A stretch of DNA of 64,000 bases, from NCBI GenBank assembly GCA_001970955.1, contig MPUH01000215.1, forward strand, positions 1-64,000, read 5' to 3'. Each line of letters starts with the position of its first letter. Position 1 is the first letter of the stretch. Position numbers and translations under genes: made by a program. Source of the stretch: Stentor coeruleus. Taxonomy: Eukaryota; Ciliophora; Heterotrichea; Heterotrichida; Stentoridae. Shown piece by piece: positions 39,201-48,452 of this stretch. Below the pieces are notes generated by a model, which was not told the DNA's origin, made no database searches, and saw nothing but the letters and a program-made list of their open reading frames with translations.

Positions 39201-40831
39201 AGCATTTAAGAGAACAAGTAAATAACTATGAGAAAATTATTCAAACTATAAAATCAGGGACAAAAACAGATTATCCTTCACTGTTTCCTTTTTTAAGCTC
39301 ATTTTCTGGGTCGATTTGGTGTCAGATCTGCCAAGAAGTATCTTTTTTATCCCCAAATATTACGCAGAAGAACTCAAAAGAACTTGTTGCTATTTTAAGT
39401 AAAATCATAGAAGTTCTTGAAACTAATTCAGCCTCACCATCTTTTGCTTGTTTCGCTTCTTTTGATAAGATCCTTGATAAAACCTTAGGACTTTCTAATC
39501 TACTTAAAGGAATACCTAATTGGAATCAAGTTGAAAAAATATATAACGAGCTTTGTAATATTATAGAACTTGAACTTTCTACAGCTTGCAGAGGTTCGAG
39601 TAGTCAAGTTTGTGAAAAAGATGAAGAATACTGGTCAGACTTTTCTGATAACGACCAAGAACAAGAAGATCATGAGTTTCTAGAAAGTATGCAAGTCCTT
39701 TCACAAATCAAAGAAGGTGTTGGGTACTTAAATCGTATTGGAGGAGGATGGCTTAGTCTTGCTCAAGTTCAAGAAATCCTTATTTCTAATATCCCTGACT
39801 TAAGCACAATTAACGTTCAAAGTTTGCTTCGTAGATTTAAATCCCAAGGAGGGAAACTAAACATAGATTCTTTCCTTCATGATTTAAGAGAAAATCCAAT
39901 CAAATGGTGGGAACAAAAACTTAAAGATTACACCTGGGAATTACGTAATCAAATATCTTCAAAAGGGAATTTTCAAAGTATTGTAGATAAACAAACCCTC
40001 CCTTGGGTCATTGATTGTGTATTAGAAAAATTTGAAAATTATGTGACAAGAGAAGGAATTGATTATGAAATGCTTACAGAACAACTTTTTTCAGGTAGTT
40101 TAACCATATCAAAAAGGAATTTTAGGAAAAAAGTCCTTGAGCACAAACTCCCATTAACAAGAGAAGAGTGTCATATAATAATCAGAGAACTTGATAGAAG
40201 CAAAATGGGGCAAATAACATCAAAAGTCTTTTTGAATTTCATTAAAAAAAGCCCGAAAGCTGCTTGGATGCCACCAAAAGCTGAGGAGTTCTTTGAACAT
40301 AAACAATTATCAGAAAGAGATGCTCAGTTTCTTTTAATGCAAGCTAATAAGAGGATTCAAGAACTTGAGTCTATGCAATTAAAAGAAGATAAAAAACCTA
40401 ATTTATCAGTTGACCATACTTTAGCTTTAAAACTTAGAACTGCAGAAGAAGAAGCTGAGAGTATGAAAAGTAAATTATCATATGTTTTTGCTGAAAATGA
40501 AAAATTACGTATTGATAAACAAAGACTTGAAGCGCATATGTCAAAACAACCTGTTTCTGTTGGGGCTAGTGAATATTTAGCACTTCAACGTAAACTTGAA
40601 TCTATAGAAGAAAATCATTATCGTCGAGAACAGGAGCTGAAAAGTAGGATGAGTGGTTTATCGTTTAAAACTGAAAAAGAACTTGATGAGATGAGAAGGA
40701 AGCATGAGACTGAAAAATCCATGCTGCAGAAAATTATTGTGAAAAAAACTGAGGAAATCAATGAGTTTAAAGTCGAACTTGAAGAACTACTTAATGAAAT
40801 CGAAATACTTAGGGCTAAAAGGAAAAAGTAA
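36227..40831 (+). CDS. Large coiled-coil protein, CEP162-like
   Basis: This is a 1534-residue protein. Residues 1-430 are acidic, Ser/Glu/Lys-rich and disordered. Residues ~460-970 and 1370-1530 are long coiled coils (ELEIEIVDLRKTVQDMELEL, EYEALEKVKTQLREAYHKIE). Between them lies a helical, partly globular region (about 1010-1370) with EF-hand-like stretches (LSLAQVQEILISNIPDLSTI, IIRELDRSKMGQITSKVFLN). The segment YIKKISELEELLRKKTIDYD followed by LVDKIRELEKHLEDTKNYYI has the order found in CEP162, a transition-zone/axoneme-binding centriolar protein of about 1400 residues. The assignment is from motif order only; a generic basal-body coiled-coil protein is the alternative. Two nearby ATGs (36227, 36236) could each start it. 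Confidence 0.5.
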   Translation: MFKMENFSSSSSGMSESGFNDFMNNSESSSDYMPVSRNNKKTAGRPNTGDPYAYDIDFGDIKIPSKVQPKPAPKPVAKKPPARVKSPHEDSDDTPSARPKTTGSKFGEIHKEFNKMLKNVKKESSDESESESSSSMHTKPKLQEWGNIKKDYLPSSYDDESSESNKKYKIKTEPFTAKVNQPISLNKKLDIPKDSAKDQKFGRDNQKGFFKDPNEGKRIGGFSPLESDFLSSSEIDSEYKLNSKEEGSSSKNPDKESELYSGASQDTDPKDIYAKARKAMNISSDEVEEESENSEDSDMDSEDQYSLTQSQIERKEEKPSGGFSDYLNKPTDKTPSSKPKDSKGTSEVYTEKTSEKVSDKHSEIYSESQSEKYTETYSEKFEEYESHQFSGKEPGFSQGKTAEFGSQMQNKVGKVGESVFKLKEIEEYPMEDDSKRVGTPNVYGNDAKPPVSKQYRPQTTNDRLITRERELEIEIVDLRKTVQDMELELQNKQEQVYFLERKEKQANFAKIEYEALEKVKTQLREAYHKIELYKIETEELIKQVDYTEARVKDLEAENLILRTDLDRKEKNVDERIKTAESRTSERMIKELTRQFELDREDLLRSKKDLEIESNRIKSDILRLEGENRDLRNKIWTLRDQEEKIKELQQENYMLSKKNPQEVVVEASKEPINEALQKEIYLQENLIHGFQKENEKLMNEIRSLKNQIKDERLKAQQEGKKFDQLKTSLISEHGGVLIKENVSDLGNFSSLAGGTVINKEEFLNLKENLARMTKEIMEKEKVYREKELQMCETIEKLKKYKFEAEFVINSLQTSQEFISRRAVDIEKQEIIRKYEQEIEDLKQKLDNTENQSQTGQENMRLKFLEDHCRSLEEALKQKEPISALIKAVKPEGPDQSTTYIKKISELEELLRKKTIDYDELIRKKMGESEGKMSVKRPSNTKNLPKAAVRPTGKASDPMLVDKIRELEKHLEDTKNYYISKLNSMRPDTSEEVKHLREQVNNYEKIIQTIKSGTKTDYPSLFPFLSSFSGSIWCQICQEVSFLSPNITQKNSKELVAILSKIIEVLETNSASPSFACFASFDKILDKTLGLSNLLKGIPNWNQVEKIYNELCNIIELELSTACRGSSSQVCEKDEEYWSDFSDNDQEQEDHEFLESMQVLSQIKEGVGYLNRIGGGWLSLAQVQEILISNIPDLSTINVQSLLRRFKSQGGKLNIDSFLHDLRENPIKWWEQKLKDYTWELRNQISSKGNFQSIVDKQTLPWVIDCVLEKFENYVTREGIDYEMLTEQLFSGSLTISKRNFRKKVLEHKLPLTREECHIIIRELDRSKMGQITSKVFLNFIKKSPKAAWMPPKAEEFFEHKQLSERDAQFLLMQANKRIQELESMQLKEDKKPNLSVDHTLALKLRTAEEEAESMKSKLSYVFAENEKLRIDKQRLEAHMSKQPVSVGASEYLALQRKLESIEENHYRREQELKSRMSGLSFKTEKELDEMRRKHETEKSMLQKIIVKKTEEINEFKVELEELLNEIEILRAKRKK

Positions 40832-41092
40832 TATAAGATAATAATACTCTTATACAATTAATTATAAACTTTCTATATAATTGTATTCTAAAAATGCTAA
40901 AAAATCATTTCTGCGGTTTAATTCTTATTTTAATTATCTAAAACTATATTATACCCTTATACTAATATCCATAAATCTGAAAACTATTTAATTCTCCACA
41001 AACGTAAAACCTTTTAACCAGTTATTTGACTTAAATACTTATAGTAACTTTAACACCTTATAAGTTAATGATATAAAATTCTAATATAATAA

Positions 41093-42202
41093 ATGTCTGT
41101 TGATAGTAATGAAATCGATAAAATTTTGGCTGAGCCTGACGAAGTAATACATGCGGCTATTGAGAACATCGTTGAAGCTGCTAATGAAATCCTTGAGTCA
41201 GGGCCACCTTATTTATTCATTACATTAGAAAACCCTTACTACATTGCTGGAGATAACATATGTGGACAAGTCCTCTTAGATCTGCCAAAAAGACTTAAAA
41301 AAGGCACCCTGAACCTTTCATGTCAGGGATGCGAAGAAGTTCATGTCTTCCATCAAAATGTTCCAGTGTCGCAATATACAAACAAAATATTTTCATTGAA
41401 CAGCGAGCTTAAATCATGGCGTCGGCTTAAAGAAGGAGGGTATATAGTTCCATTCCAGTTTAAACTTCCTCAGCATTGTCCACCAAGTTTCTACTTTTCT
41501 GGATCAAACGAAGAGAATTTTTATCTGAAAGCACAAATCAGTTACACCATGGTGGCGAAATTCACATATAGGAAAATGCAAGAAGAGCTTATACACTCTA
41601 AAGTACTGAATATCAGGAGTATTGAATGTAGAAACAACCCCAAAGTTGAAGCTGAGACTATGGAATTCGTTCATGGTTTTTGTTGTAGTTCAAGCAAAGG
41701 ATCATCAGTGTTCAAACTTGTCCATACTGCTGATGAACATCCTATGGCTAATGGTCCTATAAGTTTTAAGTTAGTTCCTGACAATGGGAATTGCTCAGTG
41801 CCAATAAATCAAGTTGTTGCAGAAATTACTATGGAGCTAGAACTTGTGGGAAGAGAAAGAAATTATATGTTAAATCAGACTATAAAAAGCATACCAAGGA
41901 TTACATGGATCGCTGCTTATACAAGTTTAGTGTTTGAGAAAGATTTTGAGTTCTCTTCTGATTTGAAGATTGCTGGGGAAGACTTAAATGTTTCTAGTAT
42001 TAGTACCCAGTATATTAAGTGCAGGTATGCTGTAAAAGTACATGTGCACTATGATATGGGTTTGAAAAAAGTCCCAGCCTGTGTGGGGATGAATATTCAT
42101 GTTAATCCTTCAATACCTATAGAAAAACATAAAAACACTTTACCAACAGACTGGACTGGAGAATCTGAGCCTGTTATCAAACTTGTTCCAGAGAATATTT
42201 AA
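41093..42202 (+). CDS. Arrestin-like protein
   Basis: This is a 369-residue protein with two arrestin-type beta-sandwich domains. The N-domain begins near residue 40 with FITLENPYYIAGDNICGQVL, the usual start of alpha-arrestins, and includes WRRLKEGGYIVPFQFKLPQH. The C-domain (about 200-350) contains PISFKLVPDNG, VVAEITMELELVGRERNY and SSISTQYIKCRYAVKVHVHY. No PPxY motifs are seen, so binding to Nedd4-type ligases is not supported. Alpha-arrestins and VPS26-like proteins act in receptor trafficking; the target here is unknown. A single continuous exon with ATG at 41093. Confidence 0.78.
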   Translation: MSVDSNEIDKILAEPDEVIHAAIENIVEAANEILESGPPYLFITLENPYYIAGDNICGQVLLDLPKRLKKGTLNLSCQGCEEVHVFHQNVPVSQYTNKIFSLNSELKSWRRLKEGGYIVPFQFKLPQHCPPSFYFSGSNEENFYLKAQISYTMVAKFTYRKMQEELIHSKVLNIRSIECRNNPKVEAETMEFVHGFCCSSSKGSSVFKLVHTADEHPMANGPISFKLVPDNGNCSVPINQVVAEITMELELVGRERNYMLNQTIKSIPRITWIAAYTSLVFEKDFEFSSDLKIAGEDLNVSSISTQYIKCRYAVKVHVHYDMGLKKVPACVGMNIHVNPSIPIEKHKNTLPTDWTGESEPVIKLVPENI

Positions 42203-42290
42203 TATACTTTTTTTTGCTTAAAACATAAAAACAAGCTTTTTTTAAAGTCTTTTTATACAATTTTTGATAAATGCATAGAATACATATTAA

Positions 42291-42887
42291 ATGTGGAATA
42301 CCTTAGCTGGATGCAAAGAAATAGCAGAAATAGATGCGATGACTGAGCATATGATTCATAGGCATAAGCTGAATACAATAAAATCGAGAATTAATAACAG
42401 ACCTCCAAAGATCATGCATCATTTGAAAATAAAAGCAAAAAAAGAGCTTGAAGAGCAGAAATCCCAAGCTGAGATTCAATACAATAACCAACTTTTACTT
42501 AAGAAACTTGAGAAAATTGAATCAAACCCTTCTAAGAATTACTCTTTAAGCAAAAATCGATCAGGTAATTTAAACAGACTACGCATTGATGAACTTTTAC
42601 GTATAAGTGATGAAAACACTAAAATCCTCAACCGAATCCAATCAGCAAAATCTTATTATTCAGCCAAAAAGCAACAAAGAGAATATCTTTATAGCAAATA
42701 TCTATCAATCCAACTCTCAGAAAATGCCCGAAGAATCTCTCGAGTCTCAACCTACAACCCATCAAGTCTTACTCAAACTATAAAATCAGCCAAAAGTTAT
42801 AGACCAAACACAGCATCTGATATATACAAATCTAGTCATAAATCCACAAGGCCAGTAAGTGCTAAACAAATCAAAGAAAATTTATAA
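42291..42887 (+). CDS. CFAP97-domain (hemingway/KIAA1430-like) protein
   Basis: This is a 198-residue protein. Residues ~35-75 match the CFAP97/KIAA1430 domain: NNRPPKIMHHLKIKAKKELE followed by AEIQYNNQLLLKKLEKIESN. In animal proteins the same place has 'PPKTYxHLxxxLKKxQxEEER...IERDNRxLLEKxxxI'. The rest is basic and Ser/Lys-rich with short helices. The size fits the small CFAP97D1/D2 type. Members sit in motile cilia and flagella and are needed for axoneme stability or sperm motility in animals. The gene starts 88 bp after the arrestin-like gene and converges on the next gene. Confidence 0.7.
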   Translation: MWNTLAGCKEIAEIDAMTEHMIHRHKLNTIKSRINNRPPKIMHHLKIKAKKELEEQKSQAEIQYNNQLLLKKLEKIESNPSKNYSLSKNRSGNLNRLRIDELLRISDENTKILNRIQSAKSYYSAKKQQREYLYSKYLSIQLSENARRISRVSTYNPSSLTQTIKSAKSYRPNTASDIYKSSHKSTRPVSAKQIKENL

Positions 42888-42941
42888 ACTAATTTTTCTA
42901 ATAAAAAAATAAAACTTATGCATTTTTTTTATATGTTTATC

Positions 42942-44762
42942 TTACTGTTCTTTACTTTCTTCCATACTTACAACATTTTCTTTAGCACTTATAGACTTAG
43001 AGCTTATTTGTAATATAAGATTAACTCTGTTTATTTCATGTGTCAGATTATGTTGTGTGTATATTTCTAAAGCTTCTCTAAACTTCCCTTCTCCTTCTAA
43101 CATAAGAGCATTAGCATAAGCTTCAAGATCAATTTCCCAGAAATTTTTTTCTTCAAGATATCCCCCTTTACCTAATGCTTCACTTATTCTATTAATACTC
43201 ATAATTTCTTCAAAATCATTAAGTAAAAGGCAATAATCAGTTGGGTTCATTGTCCTTCCTGTTATTTTTATTAGATTTTCCAATTCGGTTTTCGGGGCAA
43301 TGTACTCTTCATCCATAAGCTCACGTTCATGTTTAGCTAGAAGTGCTATACCTTTAAATCCTTTAGAATCAGCATAATAAGCTAAATCATTAAGCAAACG
43401 GATATTTCTTAGTTTTCTACCTAATAAAAATGCTGCTTCAAAAAACCCTGCATGGATAAGTTTAAAACCTAAACGAACTAATAAATGACTTCCTAAAGGT
43501 CCTGAAAGTCTTGAATGGAAATTTCTCATCCACAGGTTTTCTAAAGATTTTACATTTTCAGTTTGAAGGTTATTAAAAACATATTTCCAACATAAATAAA
43601 AACCATGTGAGAAATCAGAATCTGTTGGAACATTTTCAAGACAATTAATTGCTTCAATAAAGTTACCTTTACGTAAATGACTTGGGATAGGATTAAGATA
43701 CCCATCTAGAAGTTTACAAACTACAAGGTTAGTAGATGTTGAGCAGATTATGTTTTCTGAAACTTGAAAAGTTTGGATTTTTTTTAAAAGCCCATCAGAA
43801 GACAAAGATAAAAAAGGGGTGATTTTTCCTTCAGAATGAATTGAAAGGTTGTTTAAAGTTGAGTCAAAAACAAAAAGTTCAGATTTTGAGGATAGGACAA
43901 AAAGTAACATACTCGATGAACTCCAACGAACTCGGATTAAATCATCATCACAAGGGATTTTAGTCCCATTAGCTTTATTACCTTTTAGAATATAAAGATA
44001 ACGTTGGACTGTAAGAAAAGCGAAAATCTCTTGAGAGTTTATATCATAAGATGCTAATTCAGACTCATAACTTACTATATGAACTTTAGATTCATTAATA
44101 TCTTTATTATCTATAGTGCATTTTTTCAATATATAATACGTACTTGATTCTTTATTAAAACTAATATTATCAGGAACAGGTTTTTGTAAGTAATCAAGGT
44201 AGTATATAATATTAGCCATTTTTTTCGAGAAAATAACACAGTTTTCACATACAAATTTCTGGCAGCTGGGTTGAAAAGGAGCGAAAGGCACTAATTCATC
44301 TTTTTTATTTATACACAAGATTTGTATATTGTTTTCTGAAATCCCAATAACAAGTTTCTTAGAAATGTTATAAGTAAAAGATGTTATTGTTTGAGGTAAT
44401 GTTAATGTTGAAGCTACAAGATGTTTTGGTTGTGCTGTATGAATATCCCCTTCTGTACTTCGAAGATAAAGTATTGAATTGTTGGATAAATAAAATATAC
44501 ATGGATAGTTCTCACTGAGTATAGCTGAAAGTACTTCACAAGTTATATATTGTTCCCATATACTATCAACATAAAGTTTTGATGTTGGTTCTTCTGGATT
44601 ATATTTTATGAGTTTACCATTACTTAGTAATAATGATAATGACTTGTTTTTTTCTTCAAGTACTGTGACGATTTTTTGATGATAGATCATATCGTAAATA
44701 TCGACATAGTTACTAGCTTTGATAAGCTTAGTTACAGAAATTCCTATTGTTGATAAGTCCAT
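42942..44762 (-). CDS. WD-propeller plus helical-repeat protein, WDPCP/Fritz-like
   Basis: This is a 606-residue protein. The first ~340 residues form a beta-propeller with weak WD-type blades (LSLLLSNGKLIKYNPEEP, KKLVIGISENNIQILCINKK, SSSMLLFVLSSKSELFVFDS). The C-terminal ~230 residues are alpha-helical hairpins. The stretch RNFHSRLSGPLGSHLL, then GFFEAAFLLGRKLRNIRLLN and DLAYYADSKGFKGIALLAKH resembles the helical part of WDPCP (Fritz). WDPCP is a subunit of the CPLANE complex that recruits peripheral intraflagellar-transport proteins to basal bodies. The match is from memory of the family and is moderate; another IFT- or trafficking-type propeller/solenoid protein remains possible. Start and stop are clean. 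Confidence 0.5.
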   Translation of the reverse strand: MDLSTIGISVTKLIKASNYVDIYDMIYHQKIVTVLEEKNKSLSLLLSNGKLIKYNPEEPTSKLYVDSIWEQYITCEVLSAILSENYPCIFYLSNNSILYLRSTEGDIHTAQPKHLVASTLTLPQTITSFTYNISKKLVIGISENNIQILCINKKDELVPFAPFQPSCQKFVCENCVIFSKKMANIIYYLDYLQKPVPDNISFNKESSTYYILKKCTIDNKDINESKVHIVSYESELASYDINSQEIFAFLTVQRYLYILKGNKANGTKIPCDDDLIRVRWSSSSMLLFVLSSKSELFVFDSTLNNLSIHSEGKITPFLSLSSDGLLKKIQTFQVSENIICSTSTNLVVCKLLDGYLNPIPSHLRKGNFIEAINCLENVPTDSDFSHGFYLCWKYVFNNLQTENVKSLENLWMRNFHSRLSGPLGSHLLVRLGFKLIHAGFFEAAFLLGRKLRNIRLLNDLAYYADSKGFKGIALLAKHERELMDEEYIAPKTELENLIKITGRTMNPTDYCLLLNDFEEIMSINRISEALGKGGYLEEKNFWEIDLEAYANALMLEGEGKFREALEIYTQHNLTHEINRVNLILQISSKSISAKENVVSMEESKEQ

Positions 44763-45325
44763 TATTATATTATAGGATAATGGGTATTATAAATATTAGA
44801 TAAGGAGGATTTTTATTTAATTTAGAGAAATGTGGATGGACTTGAAGGAAACGAGGGTTTGCAAATGTGAGAGGAAAATTTGATTATAAAAATTTCGCGG
44901 TTTGGATGTTTTGTGTTGTTTATGAAGGGTATTATTAGGTTGGTTTAAATGAAGGTTTTATAATGAGTTGGTAAGAGTTTTCTGAGTTTTTATGAAGTTA
45001 TTTCTGAATTTTTATTAAAATACGCAATGACGATTTCAAAAAAAATTTACATATATCTTCCCTATTTAAATTTAAAATAGTTTTCTATTTAGCACTAGAT
45101 TTCCTTTTATGCATTACAATTCCAATCCAAACATCCCAACACCTATTTTGTAATTTATTTAATATTTTTGTATATGAGAACTAGAAAAATACTTAAAAAG
45201 CACATACAATGTGATGAATAGCACAATCAATAAAAATATGATAAAATTTTTATGTATATAGATTTCTGAAAATATTATATTTAGATATTCTCTGTTGTTA
45301 TTAGAAAACTCCAAGATCTTTCATC
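44763..45325. other. Divergent intergenic region
   Basis: 563 bp. 44763-45010 is G-rich/C-poor on the + strand (upstream of the minus-strand gene). 45050-45160 is C-rich/G-poor (upstream of the plus-strand gene). No RNA gene or repeat is visible. Confidence 0.5.
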
Positions 45326-46840
45326 ATGAAACTCGACAAAGGTAAGTCCATCTTTATTCTAGGCCTCAACCATAGGCATTTTTGACTATAGTCACTTGCC
45401 TGGCCTAGACTTTTTAAACAACCTGTTACTAACTATTTAGGTAAGACCAAAAAGCATCACACAATTCGACCAAGAAATGTAGATCAAAACAAGAGATTAT
45501 TAATTTCAACAGATCGAGAAGGATCTATAGCAGAACTTCAAATCCCTCGAGTACCACCTATAGAAGTCCCTAAAATAGACTCTGTCCCAGGATATCAAAA
45601 GTCTCAAAAACCTTTTCATTTACCTTCATACTACTATCAGCATTTAACATTACCAACCAATAGTCTTGAAAAGATCCTAGGCTATGAAATCATGGAAGAT
45701 GACTTGCCGATACTTGAATCTCTTATTTCAAACAAGAAAATCCCACTTGGCCTTATAACTTTAGAGTTGTTTGAAAAAATTATCGAATTGTGGGAACATG
45801 ATACTGGCAAAGGGCAAATAATCCCTGATGATCGGGCGATATATCTTATTAAAGATGAGAAAGGCTTTGAAAAGCTTGAAGCCCCAGAGAACTACCCAGC
45901 TGCTTGTCTTATTTTAAAGACGATGTATGAGTATTGGGTAAAAAAGCGCGAAACAATGGGTAAACCATTGCTTAGGGTGTATTGGAAGTCAGAAGGGGCA
46001 ACTGACACCCAGCTTAAATCAGCTTTTCAATCACGAGGAACTAGTTATCGTGAACGTATGAGGCTAAGGAATTCCAAGAAAAATGACACAGAAACTTATG
46101 AAAAAGTACTCGCTAAATAGATGAAAAACCTGCTAAAGCATATGGAGTCACTTAAATCTATATTAAACTCCATTCACTGTAGGGAAACTCTAAAAAAGTA
46201 CATTGTCGAGTCTAGAATTGCTAATTTCGACTACGAACGGGCTGAAAAAGTAAACAAAAAACTCGAAGTTTTTTCCCCAGACCCTAAAATCCTTGAAATA
46301 TCAAAAGAACTTAGAAGCTCTACAAAAGTCCAAGATACTCAGATTACCCAGCCGGTTATAATACCCCAAACATTAACTTTAACTGCTCCAGTAGTCTTAA
46401 AACCTGAAATTCCTATAAAACGCCCGAGATCTGAGGTACAAAAACGTTCTGATATTTCTTCTGATGTTGCTTTAGTATGTTGTAGACTGATAAATGAAGG
46501 AGAAAGACTTAAACTTTGGCCACTTATTGACCCTAAACGTGGGGAAAGTACTGAAATATCAATGATGCCAAGTCAGAAAATACAACTGCCGAATGAGGAA
46601 AAACTTAAAATGCGCGGAAGAATTATCCGTGGAAATAAGAAAATCGCTATTGATAGACTTATGATTAATGATTGTGAGCATGCTTGGGGAAGGTATATGG
46701 GGTTAAATGGAGCTTGGCATTCACTTGAAAGTGAACTTCATAATGAATACTATGATGATGAGGATAATGAAGCCTTTCAAAGGATTCATAAACTTATTAC
46801 AAATGGGTTTAGGAACTTTAGCAAAATTAGAAGCCATTAA
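45326..46840 (+). CDS. Enhancer-of-polycomb-like protein (NuA4 scaffold), two introns
   Basis: Exons are 45326-45341, 45441-46105 and 46121-46840, giving 466 residues. This is an EPL1/EPC family protein, the scaffold that ties the MYST acetyltransferase to NuA4-type complexes. The N-terminus reads MKLDKGKTKKHHTIRPRNVDQNKRLLI. 'RxRPxDxxKxLxI' is the family opening. YYYQHLTLPTNSLEKILGYE and MEDDLPILESL follow, as in the EPcA domain. The second intron (GTACTCGCTAAATAG) joins NDTETYEK to MKNLLKHMESL, as required by the family motif 'NDxxxYxKMxKLRRDL'. The first intron is 99 nt and of classical type (listed separately). Without splicing the gene would appear as two adjacent fragments. The C-terminal ~200 residues are less conserved. 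Confidence 0.85.
45342..45440 (+). other. 99-nt canonical intron with TACTAAC and nested hairpins
   Basis: It begins GTAAGT at 45342, has a perfect TACTAAC branch-point motif at 45427-45433 and ends TTTAG at 45440. Its core folds: TCTAGGCC (45358-45365) pairs with GGCCTAGA (45402-45409), AGGCA (45374-45378) pairs with TGCCT (45397-45401), and GACTATAGTC (45384-45393) is a palindrome in the loop. It is flanked by a 7-bp direct repeat, AGGTAAG at 45340-45346 and 45439-45445, so precise removal at RNA or DNA level would give the same product. Confidence 0.8.
46106..46120 (+). other. 15-nt intron in enhancer-of-polycomb gene
   Basis: GTACTCGCTAAATAG, phase 0, A at position 10, in-frame TAG at its end. 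This is the only one here with C in place of A/T at position 4. Confidence 0.87.
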
Positions 46841-47114
46841 TTGAATAAGTTTTCTATTCAAAGATAAGATTTGTAGGATTTTTTTAGTTTTAGGCTTTTT
46901 TTTTTTTAGATTGGGGTGTTGATTAGATTGTAATTTTTATTACTACAGATTGTTGGACTGACTTTAAAATTAATGTAAAGTATGAAATTAAAGATCTTAT
47001 ATCATGATTAAAATCCTATGATATTTATAATAATAATAAATATTCTATTTCATTAGTTTTAAGTATACTGATTGGAAGTTTTATATCATTTAAATATTAA
47101 AATACTTTATTAGT
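46841..47114. other. Convergent intergenic region
   Basis: 274 bp of AT-rich sequence between the 3' ends of the enhancer-of-polycomb gene and the EF-hand-like gene. The part next to the former is G/T-rich. No gene is visible. Confidence 0.4.
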
Positions 47115-48216
47115 TTATTTATGCATAGCTTTTAAATCAATATCTGAACAATCTCGCACCCACATGAAAAAAGGTAAGCAAATAAGAAACCGGGAAAAAT
47201 CTATTTGTTCCGACGCAACCATCTCAGCAGCTTTTATAACTGATATTTCAGAACATTTCCTACACAAATCCAACAAATTATTCCTCGACACATAAAACCC
47301 TTTAGTAAACTCTTTAAAAGCCATCTTCATTTCCCCAATTTTTTCACTTAATTTCCTCAGGTTTTCTCCTAGAAACAATTTATTTTCTTCTAATATCAAA
47401 ATTTTTCTATAAAAAAAAACATTAAAAAATCTAAAATCNAAACTCTTTAAAAGCCATCTTCATTTCCCCAATTTTTTCACTTAATTTCCTCAGGTTTTCT
47501 CCTAGAAACAATTTATTTTCTTCTAATAAATCGTTTTCATTAGCAGAGCACATAGCGAAAAAAGTCTTTTTTTTAATATCTTGTTCTGGGCTTATATACT
47601 GTCCTAACATAAATACGCTTTTTACTGTTTCTTCAATATCACAATTAGCTGAATTTATATAGAAAAAATTCATTAGATCATGTTTATCAAAATACCCTTT
47701 ACCTTCTGTGTCGATTTTTTTGTATAACGGCTCATAGTCTAAGTGTTTTTTAATAACAAATCCAAGAAGTTCAAAGTAAATACTATTGTTTTCATGCAAT
47801 TTTTTTAAGGTTTGCATTTTCGTTTTGATTTTCGGTAAGTTTTCATTTGTGTTTGTCCCTTGCATACAAATATAGCTTTTTTGTATCCTTTTGTTTTTTT
47901 TCTCATTACTTAATGATGCTATAGGTTGAGGTTTTGGAGTTTTGAATCCTTTTCTTATTCTAGAAGCTGAGATACTGATTTCATCGTTAAGTGACATGGG
48001 TTGGAGGATTTTTACTAAAGGTCGTATTGGAGAATCAGCCACTTGATAGATTCGGTCAGGTTTTGTTTCAAAGCGAACTTTCGGCACGTTGATTTTTATG
48101 AGGATTTTAGGTGAGTCTTCTGGCAATTTCTTGACAACCAACGCGTTATCATTTGCATAGTCTATATTACTAGTCTTCACCTTTGCAATATGTATACTTT
48201 TTTCTGATTTTTCCAT
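47115..48216 (-). CDS. EF-hand-like protein, interrupted by an assembly duplication
   Basis: This region is one gene shown twice in part. The minus-strand frame runs from ATG 48216 (MEKSEKSIHIAKV) to 47440, where an N interrupts it. An 89-bp block (47440-47528) reappears exactly at 47307-47395, and the C-terminal frame continues from there to a TAA at 47115. If the sequence between (47307-47439) is a misjoin, the gene is continuous: 777 + 192 nt, 322 residues. The middle has an EF-hand-like pair (LYKKIDTEGKGYFDKHDLMN, then SVFMLGQYISPEQDIKKKTF), with a helical region ahead of it. The N-terminal part is beta/Lys-rich and unrecognised. The first pair is a degenerate Ca2+ loop, so binding is uncertain. 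Confidence 0.65.
47307..47528. repeat. Exact 89-bp direct duplication around an N (probable misjoin)
   Basis: 47307-47395 equals 47440-47528 exactly, separated by 43 unmatched bases and one N at 47439. Both copies are parts of the same coding sequence, and removing one restores a single open frame. This looks like two contigs with overlapping ends that were joined by a one-base gap without merging. Confidence 0.85.
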
Positions 48217-48452
48217 TACTATATCTGATGTTCCTCCCCTTGACAAAAAATCCAGAACCAAAAACCAAGAAAATTCCACCTTTATCAAATTTTCATTTAA
48301 AACCCGAAATCTTTTTAAACCCTACCTTTAGCCATCCTAAAATACTAAAAATTCCTTATCCAAATCCCATTTAAACTTATCTTTTCTTATAATATCACTT
48401 TTTTTTTTAATAATCTCAAGCTTAATACTAATCTATCCCCTTTTGTAAAAAT

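Noticed and set aside
45358-45409. Hairpin as a tRNA or snoRNA gene
   Set aside because: No cloverleaf, C/D or H/ACA boxes fit; the surrounding GTAAGT, TACTAAC and TAG explain the segment as an intron.
46106-46120. Two adjacent enhancer-of-polycomb genes with no spacer
   Set aside because: The 15 nt between the two frames are a typical tiny intron, and joining them gives the conserved family motif.
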